From: a bacterium
GTDB taxonomy: Bacteria > Babelota > Babeliae > Babelales > RVW-14
DNA length: 14,368 nt
Assembly (NCBI GenBank): GCA_023249935.1
Contig: JAHFBQ010000035.1
Coordinates: 1 to 14,368, forward strand
Reading direction: 5' to 3'
Below are positions 7,281 through 11,881 of the stretch, in pieces; position 1 is the first letter of the stretch, and each line of letters starts with the position of its first letter. The position numbers and the translations under genes are program-made. The notes below the pieces were generated by a model. That model was not told the origin of the DNA. It saw only the letters and a program-made list of their open reading frames with translations, and searched no databases.

Positions 7281-8552
7281 CTAAGTACTGAGTGGAATAT
7301 TAAGGCGGGCGATCTCATTGTGCAAGTCGCTAATCTTCATGCTTAATGCATTAGAAACTTGGTTGAGATCGTAGCGATTTTTTTTTAACTGATAGAGTAG
7401 GTATTTTTTTTGAAAGGCACTTGTTGCCTCGTCAAGCGTTGCAAACCCTTGAAAGCGTTGTTCTTCGATAAAGGGGCGATCGATTTCTGGTAAAAAGAGA
7501 GATATCTGCTCAAGCATTATGATTGAAGAGTTTGGTGGTTGGTTGATAGCAGCTTGCATAAGTAGCTGTTTGAGTTCGCGACAATGCTCTTGCCAGGTGT
7601 GATTACGCAAGAGTCTTATCGCTGTCGCCGAAAGTGATAATGAAGAGCACAATACATGATTGATTTCCGTTAGAAAGTGGTTAACAAGAAGGGGAATATC
7701 AAAGCGGCGTTTGTTAAGCGACGGGATTTCAATGGGGGTTGAGCTGAGCATGTAGAATAAATCTTCGTTGAATGTTCCCTGTGTGCTTAGCGTAAAAAGA
7801 TTTTTGTGTGTTAGGCATAGCATGCGTGCTTTGGTGTTGGGAGATTCTAGTATTGTAAGGAGTTTTGTCTGCGCTTCTGAAGTTAATGCATCTACATACC
7901 GAATGATTACTGTGCCTTCTGTTCTTAATGTTTTCTCATCAATGGTAAGTGCTGGATTTTGGATCCCATTGATGATTGTTATTGTGGTTGAGTTATTTTT
8001 TTTATCATGCATGTACTGTGCAAGTTGTGTTTTACCTATGCCGCGCGGGCCGTAGATAAGGACGTGGTTATCAAGCGGGACTATGCGATCGACATAGTGC
8101 ATGAGTTCTTTGAAGAGATAGCTCTCTCCAACTAGGCAGGTATTTGTTTTAGTGGGCTCGTTGGTCTGTATATCATCTTCTACTGAACAATATACAGCAG
8201 CTTTATTAAGAAGATCTTCAGCAGAGAATGGCTTTTCAAGAAAATCGATAGCACCTTTCTTGAGTGCATCAACAGTAAGTGAGATGTTGCCGTAGCCTGA
8301 GATGATGACTACCATCTGAGCTGGAAATTCTTTTTTTATAGCAGCAAGCAGATCAAGTCCATTTGTATTGGGCATAAAAATATCAAGAAAAACCAGATCT
8401 GGAATAAGCTTTCCAATCAAATCAAGAGCGCCGTTAGGTTGAGTAGTTACTTCGGTCTGATAATCAGCATCCTGTAAAATATTAGCCATTGAGGAGAGGA
8501 TTGCTTGTTCGTCATCGATTATAAGAATAATAGGCTTGTGTTCATGTGCCAT
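7281..8552 (-). CDS. NtrC-type response regulator with degenerate AAA+ domain
   Basis: A 423-residue regulator with three parts. The receiver domain (about 6-120) is intact: acidic pair D13/D14, phospho-acceptor D57, S85 and K107. The sigma54-activator-like AAA+ domain (about 139-335) keeps Walker A GPRGIGKT (168-175), the FNEDLFYML block (261-269), RRFDIPLLVNHFL (282-294) and a CREL sensor-2 (324-327). A Fis-type helix-turn-helix is at about 380-421. The AAA+ part is damaged: aligned with GGTLFLDEIGD of NtrC, the Walker B DE is RY (R218, Y219). The Arg positions of the FREDLYYRL block are Asn262 and Met268, and the GAFTGA loop is missing with the surrounding region shortened. It probably cannot remodel sigma54 polymerase and may act as a phosphorylation-controlled DNA-binding protein, as proposed for NtrX-like proteins that lack GAFTGA. 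Its start overlaps mlaF by 11 bases; no kinase gene is nearby. Confidence 0.88.
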   Translation of the reverse strand: MAHEHKPIILIIDDEQAILSSMANILQDADYQTEVTTQPNGALDLIGKLIPDLVFLDIFMPNTNGLDLLAAIKKEFPAQMVVIISGYGNISLTVDALKKGAIDFLEKPFSAEDLLNKAAVYCSVEDDIQTNEPTKTNTCLVGESYLFKELMHYVDRIVPLDNHVLIYGPRGIGKTQLAQYMHDKKNNSTTITIINGIQNPALTIDEKTLRTEGTVIIRYVDALTSEAQTKLLTILESPNTKARMLCLTHKNLFTLSTQGTFNEDLFYMLSSTPIEIPSLNKRRFDIPLLVNHFLTEINHVLCSSLSLSATAIRLLRNHTWQEHCRELKQLLMQAAINQPPNSSIIMLEQISLFLPEIDRPFIEEQRFQGFATLDEATSAFQKKYLLYQLKKNRYDLNQVSNALSMKISDLHNEIARLNIPLST

Positions 8553-9288
8553 GAGTAATTGGACCCTCAGCTAAGCCGCGAATAAATTGATAAATGTACG
8601 GGTTTTGGCAGTCCCAAATGGAAGAGGCCTCGCCCTTGAAGATGATTTTTCCTTCGTGAAGCATGGCAACGTGAGAGGCGTACTTAAACACTTCAACATC
8701 GTGGGAGATGACGATGGTGGTTGTGTTAAATTTGATATGCGTTTCTTTCATAAGTTCGTGAATCAGTCGAGTTGTGATAGGGTCAAGGCCGGTAGTTGGT
8801 TCGTCATAAATAAGGATTTTAGGAGTCATCATTAACGTACGGGCAAGGCCAACACGTTTTTTCATGCCACCCGAAAGCTCATCAGGAAATTTATTTAAAA
8901 CGTCTGGGTTCAAACCAACACTTTTAATTTTTTCGACAACAAGGGAATGGATATCATCAGCCTTAATACCATGTTCAAGGTGATAAAGAGCAACATTATC
9001 AAATACCGACAGAGAATCGAGTAGTGCTGCAAATTGAAATACATAACCACACTCACGAAATATTTTTTCGCGTTCTCTGCCATGTAAAGATGAGAGGGAT
9101 AAGCCATTGATAGTGATTTCCCCATTGTCTGGTTCCAGGAGGCCTATGATTTGTTTCAGTAAAACTGATTTACCCTCACCAGAGCGCCCAATGATGGCTA
9201 AAAATTCTCCAGTACCTACTGAGAGATTAAGATCCTTGGTGACTATCCTTGAGCCGAAAGCCTTGCTTAAGCCTTTTATTTCTATCAT
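8542..9288 (-). CDS. mlaF: ABC transporter ATPase MlaF
   Basis: A 248-residue ABC ATPase driving phospholipid transport between inner and outer membrane together with MlaE. All nucleotide-binding motifs are present: Walker A GRSGEGKS (34-41), Q-loop in GYVFQFAALLDSLSVFDNVA (Gln85), signature LSGGMKKRV (138-146), Walker B ILIYDEPTTGLDP (158-170) and H-loop SHD (His196). GRSGEGKSVLLKQIIGL and the LSGGMKKR variant of the ABC signature are characteristic of the Mla/Ttg2A subfamily. It begins two bases after mlaE's stop and its 3' end overlaps the response-regulator start by 11 bases, so the three are one transcription unit. Usual companions MlaD and MlaC are not in the window. Confidence 0.9.
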   Translation of the reverse strand: MIEIKGLSKAFGSRIVTKDLNLSVGTGEFLAIIGRSGEGKSVLLKQIIGLLEPDNGEITINGLSLSSLHGREREKIFRECGYVFQFAALLDSLSVFDNVALYHLEHGIKADDIHSLVVEKIKSVGLNPDVLNKFPDELSGGMKKRVGLARTLMMTPKILIYDEPTTGLDPITTRLIHELMKETHIKFNTTTIVISHDVEVFKYASHVAMLHEGKIIFKGEASSIWDCQNPYIYQFIRGLAEGPITHGT

Positions 9289-9290
9289 CG

Positions 9291-10064
9291 TTAAAACATC
9301 AATGAGGTTAGAATGTAATTTGCTATAAAAATAGTCACGTTAGAGGAAACAACACTTTCAGTGGTTGCAAGTCCAACACCTTTGGCGCCACCGCGAGTAT
9401 TAAAACCTTTGTAAGTGCTAATCAGTGTGAGTAAGAATCCAAAAATAGCCGCCTTAACTAGACCGCTTGTAATATCAGAAAGTTCAGAATTTGCGCGAAT
9501 GGATTGCATGTATACTTCGGAGTTAACATTGAGAATAAATACTGAGGTGATGTAGCCTGTTAAAACTCCCCATGCTGTGCACCAGATTGATAGAAATGGC
9601 ATAATTAAGGTGCCTGCGATCAAACGTGGTGTAATTAAATATTGTCGTGGATCAATGCATAGGGTTTGCAATGCGTCAATTTGCTCGGTAATGCGCATGG
9701 TGCCAATTTCTGCCGTAATTGCTGAGCCGGCGCGGCCGATTACCATGATTGCAGTGAATGCAGGACCAAATTCACGCGTCATTGAGAGAAAAATGACTGG
9801 GCCAATGAATTGTTCTGCCCCAAAGCGATGTAAGCCGATGTAGCTTTGTAGGGCGAGTACTGCGCCACCAGTGATGCCAATAAGCGCTACGACGCTTAGG
9901 GAGCTGACGCCAATAAAGTGCATGGCTTGGAAAATTTTTTCAGGATTTGGCTTGTGAGAAAACAAAGAAATAAGGGACTGGTAGCAAAATACTCCTACGA
10001 GTCCCAAATGTTTACAAAGTTTCAGAGTTATAGTGCCAAGACTAGTTGCCAGCCTTAGAACCAT
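9291..10064 (-). CDS. mlaE: MlaE-family permease of lipid ABC transporter
   Basis: A 257-residue polytopic inner-membrane permease. The family core is clear: GGAVLALQSYIGLHRFGAE (66-84), then SMTREFGPAFTAIMVIGRAGSAITAEIGTM at 94-123, then ITEQIDALQTLCIDPRQYLITPR (125-147), which together are the MlaE signature region and coupling helix. Hydrophobic segments are at roughly 52-74, 88-117, 148-178, 200-217 and 234-255. Length is normal for MlaE (about 260). The start ATG has AGGA eight bases upstream, overlapping the secG stop codon region; mlaF follows after two bases. It forms the membrane half of the Mla lipid-transport complex that maintains outer-membrane asymmetry. The direction of transport cannot be inferred from this sequence. 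Confidence 0.92.
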   Translation of the reverse strand: MVLRLATSLGTITLKLCKHLGLVGVFCYQSLISLFSHKPNPEKIFQAMHFIGVSSLSVVALIGITGGAVLALQSYIGLHRFGAEQFIGPVIFLSMTREFGPAFTAIMVIGRAGSAITAEIGTMRITEQIDALQTLCIDPRQYLITPRLIAGTLIMPFLSIWCTAWGVLTGYITSVFILNVNSEVYMQSIRANSELSDITSGLVKAAIFGFLLTLISTYKGFNTRGGAKGVGLATTESVVSSNVTIFIANYILTSLMF

Positions 10065-10073
10065 GATATTTTC

Positions 10074-10421
10074 CTACGCGATTGGTTCTTGAGAACTTTC
10101 TGAATTTTCAGGCGCAGGTGCTGATGCCGGTTGTTGTTGTGTTTGAGCAGAAGCAGAAGCGGTAAAGCTTTCAAGACGTGAAGAACGAAGTTCACGTGAC
10201 TTCAGTACGGATAATCCTAGCGCGCCAAGCATAAAAATTGCGCCTAAGATCCAGGTGGTTTTTTCAAAAAAAGTTTGTCCGCCGGAGCCACCAAACAACA
10301 TTTGTGTGCTACCGCCCAGGGAGCCCATACCCATATCGCCTTTACCTTGTTGGATGAGGACGAAGATAGCGAGGAAGAGTGCTGATAAAACGAACAAGAA
10401 CGTCAAAATGCCTACTAACAT
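10074..10421 (-). CDS. secG: Preprotein translocase subunit SecG
   Basis: A 115-residue accessory subunit of the SecYEG channel. Two membrane helices (about 3-23 and 55-74) flank the conserved cytoplasmic loop, with LIQQGKGDMGMGSLGG (22-37), FGGSGG (43-48) and FFEKTTWILG (51-60), which identify SecG. Residues 76-115 are a Ser/Ala/Gln/Pro-rich tail, common and variable in the family. I chose ATG at 10421 rather than the in-frame ATG at 10442: an AGAGAGG Shine-Dalgarno (10432-10426) sits four bases before 10421, while nothing similar precedes 10442, and SecG normally begins at the first helix. It lies between tpiA and mlaE; a tpiA-secG pairing is common in bacteria. Confidence 0.92.
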   Translation of the reverse strand: MLVGILTFLFVLSALFLAIFVLIQQGKGDMGMGSLGGSTQMLFGGSGGQTFFEKTTWILGAIFMLGALGLSVLKSRELRSSRLESFTASASAQTQQQPASAPAPENSESSQEPIA

Positions 10422-10425
10422 GATA

Positions 10426-10432
10426 CCTCTCT
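10426..10432 (-). promoter_or_regulatory. secG ribosome binding site (decides start)
   Basis: AGAGAGG on the minus strand, four bases upstream of the ATG at 10421. It supports that start over the in-frame ATG 21 bases further upstream, which has no purine-rich motif before it. Confidence 0.7.
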
Positions 10433-10442
10433 TTATGAACAA

Positions 10443-10502
10443 GCGTTACGCGTCTAGACGATGTAATTTCCCATGCCGTAACGGAACTCAGTTTGGCGTG
10501 GG
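10443..10502. repeat. Cluster of palindromes in the tpiA-secG gap
   Basis: The 81-base gap before secG has several symmetric elements: GCGTTACGC (10443-10451), the perfect palindrome CGTCTAGACG (10451-10460), and CCGTAACGG (10476-10484). CGTTACG (10444-10450) and CGTAACG (10477-10483) are inverted copies that could pair across 26 bases. CCCATGCC (10470-10477) can also pair with GGCGTGGG (10495-10502), with one wobble. No U-run follows, so a Rho-independent terminator is not supported. It may be a structured secG leader or an operator. Confidence 0.4.
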
Positions 10503-11240
10503 TCAATTAAAGTAGTCTACTATTTTTTTAAATTCTTGAAAGTCTAAACTTGCCCCACCAATCAAAAAACCATCTAATGGTTCGATGTGGCTGAGTATTT
10601 TTATGGTCTTTGAAGAAACACTGCCACCATAAAGAAGCTTGTAGCGCAGGTTTGGAGATTTTTTCTCTATAATTTTTGCCAGGGAGGCAAAAATGAAGGA
10701 GAGTTGCTCTTGGGTGGGAACAAGGCCAGAGCCGATTGCCCATACAGGCTCGTAGGCGATTAGGATAGGTTGAGAGTTGTTATTTAACCGATCTAATACG
10801 TAGCTGATTTGTCGCTCGAGCACATCCAATGTCAGATTATTTTTATACTGATCAAGTGTTTCACCAACGCAGACAACTGGTGTGATCTGGTGCTGGATGA
10901 GAACATTTGTTTTGATTGCAACAAGATCATCGGTCTCGTGAAACAGTGTTCTGCGCTCGCTGTGTCCAACGAGGCAGTAGGTTACATCGTACTCAACTAA
11001 GTCTGCTGCGCTAATTTCGCCGGTAAAGGCGCCTGCCGTAGCGGCCCCACACGTTTGAGCCCCAAGTTTTATTGAAGTATTGGTGAGTGTTCTGGAGAGG
11101 TCAGCCAGAGCTATTGTTGAGGGACAGAGGATGATGGTATGGGCTGCCGCGAGTTCTTTATAGCTTGGTAAGTTCTCATTAACGAGTTTGGTAGTTGCTG
11201 CTGAAGTCAGCATCATCTTAAAATTTGCGATAAAAATCAT
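10503..11240 (-). CDS. tpiA: Triosephosphate isomerase
   Basis: A 245-residue glycolytic enzyme interconverting dihydroxyacetone phosphate and glyceraldehyde 3-phosphate. Catalytic residues are all visible: Asn6 and Lys8 in FIANFKM, His93 in CLVGHSERR, and Glu164 in IAYEPVWAIGSG, which leads into the flexible lid loop. Phosphate-gripping loops are YGGSVSS (204-210) and FLIGGASL (225-232). The start at 11240 is supported by AAAGGAG five bases upstream and by the standard N-terminus of the family. An in-frame ATG at 11294 would add 18 residues (a Phe/Lys-rich leader) without a ribosome site and is not preferred. It heads the leftward run and faces nrdA across a long divergent intergenic region. 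Confidence 0.96.
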   Translation of the reverse strand: MIFIANFKMMLTSAATTKLVNENLPSYKELAAAHTIILCPSTIALADLSRTLTNTSIKLGAQTCGAATAGAFTGEISAADLVEYDVTYCLVGHSERRTLFHETDDLVAIKTNVLIQHQITPVVCVGETLDQYKNNLTLDVLERQISYVLDRLNNNSQPILIAYEPVWAIGSGLVPTQEQLSFIFASLAKIIEKKSPNLRYKLLYGGSVSSKTIKILSHIEPLDGFLIGGASLDFQEFKKIVDYFN

Positions 11241-11245
11241 AGAGG

Positions 11246-11252
11246 CTCCTTT
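11246..11252 (-). promoter_or_regulatory. tpiA ribosome binding site (decides start)
   Basis: AAAGGAG on the minus strand with five bases before the ATG at 11240. This near-consensus site supports the shorter, family-typical TpiA over an upstream in-frame ATG at 11294. Confidence 0.8.
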
Positions 11253-11664
11253 TTGATAGAAAAGAAGCTTGTAAAAAAAGAATCCACTTTGCAAGAGAAG
11301 AGTGATGTGCTGAGTATTAAGGGTGACGAGAAAAAGTCTAAGCTTGTTGATGCTACTTTGCGCTAAGCCTTTTATTTAAATCTCAAAATTTGAACGAAAA
11401 TGTCGTTATCGAAAATCAAAATATCACTTCTGCAATTTTTTAATTTTTAAAATTCTGAGGCAAAATTTGGTTCTTCTGTAAGGGGAAAAATAATCTCTAG
11501 CGTTTTACACTATTCGCAACCAGAGGTCCTCTTTTTATTCCATAAGAGAATTTTTTATGGTGCCTATTTTTGAATCAAAAAATATTTCAAATAATATTAT
11601 TAGAATTTGTCGATTTTTATCGCGACACGGATTGATAAACAAAAAAAATTTGTAGACATTTTTT

Positions 11665-11686
11665 AAAAAATATGTGCATATTTTTT
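11665..11686. repeat. 9-bp A/T inverted repeat with GTGC loop
   Basis: AAAAAATAT (11665-11673) and ATATTTTTT (11678-11686) are perfect inverted copies around the loop GTGC. An overlapping alternative pairs GTGCA (11674-11678) with TGCAC (11687-11691), so the two hairpins exclude each other. The first could act as a weak bidirectional terminator or simply as an easily melted element. Confidence 0.4.
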
Positions 11687-11730
11687 TGCACAGAATATCT
11701 TAAAAGCATGATTCCAAAAGCTTTTTCACA
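11673..11730. other. Cluster of DnaA-box-like 9-mers (possible replication origin)
   Basis: TTTTGCACA (11684-11692) and TTTTTCACA (11722-11730), both on the plus strand, match the TTWTNCACA DnaA-box consensus exactly. ATATGCACA on the minus strand (11681-11673) differs from TTATGCACA at one base. A further 8-of-9 match, TTTTACACT, lies at 11503-11511. An almost pure A+T tract follows at about 11788-11840 and could serve as an unwinding element. Genes diverge on both sides. No dnaA, dnaN, gidA or parAB gene is in the window, so this is a candidate only. Confidence 0.3.
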
Positions 11731-11806
11731 ATTTAAAAAAATTCATTGCCTAGGGGGCTTCAACCTGTTAGAGTAAAGCCGAACAAGTAATTTATTTATT
11801 TACAAA

Positions 11807-11835
11807 TTAGAATTATTGATAATAAGAATTATAAA
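11807..11835 (+). promoter_or_regulatory. Possible nrdA promoter
   Basis: A -10-like TATAAA (11830-11835) lies about 46 bases before the nrdA start. The base 17 positions upstream of it gives only a weak -35 (TTAGAA, 11807-11812, three of six). The surrounding A+T-richness makes chance matches likely. No NrdR-box pair was recognised. Confidence 0.3.
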
Positions 11836-11844
11836 AAGAGTACA

Positions 11845-11857
11845 GCCCTTGCGGGGC
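11845..11857 (+). repeat. G+C-rich hairpin in the nrdA leader
   Basis: GCCC (11845-11848) can pair with GGGC (11854-11857) around TTGCG. An overlapping alternative pairs TTGC (11849-11852) with GCAA (11856-11859). It stands out as a G+C-rich island in an A+T-rich leader, just before the ribosome site. It is not followed by a U-run, so a terminator is not supported. Confidence 0.35.
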
Positions 11858-11881
11858 AATATTTTGAAAGGAAGGGGAGTT

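Larger units (their letters stand above)
11241..11881. other. A+T-rich divergent intergenic region between tpiA and nrdA
   Basis: This 641-base gap, the longest non-coding stretch in the window, separates the leftward tpiA run from rightward nrdA and must hold both promoters. Roughly 11241-11367 is less A+T-rich and reads openly on the plus strand, ending ...DEKKSKLVDATLR then TAA, with no start codon of its own. From about 11368 onward it is strongly A+T-rich with many homopolymer runs and short inverted repeats, such as CCATAA/TTATGG (11540-11545/11555-11560) and ACAAA/TTTGT (11639-11643/11649-11653). DnaA-box-like 9-mers lie at 11673-11730. I see no tRNA or recognisable structured RNA in it, and no convincing tpiA promoter. 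Confidence 0.7.

Noticed and set aside
10422..10442. Alternative upstream start for secG
   Set aside because: The ATG at 10442 has no ribosome site and would place seven extra residues before the first membrane helix; the AGAGAGG before 10421 decides the shorter form.
11241..11294. Alternative upstream start for tpiA
   Set aside because: It would add an 18-residue Phe/Lys-rich leader not seen in the family, while AAAGGAG directly precedes the standard start at 11240.
11522..11537. AGAGGTCCTCT followed by a T-run as a Rho-independent terminator
   Set aside because: The palindrome leaves only a one-base loop, so it cannot fold as an RNA hairpin with a full stem; no gene ends immediately upstream on the plus strand.
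11708..11776. 22-codon ORF starting MIPKAFSQF on the plus strand
   Set aside because: There is no Shine-Dalgarno, the region is A+T-rich intergenic sequence, and one of the DnaA-box-like sites lies inside it; nothing supports translation.
11756..11780. GGCTT/AAGCC stem resembling part of a tRNA
   Set aside because: No cloverleaf, anticodon arm or T-loop consensus can be built around it; only a five-pair stem with a 15-base loop.
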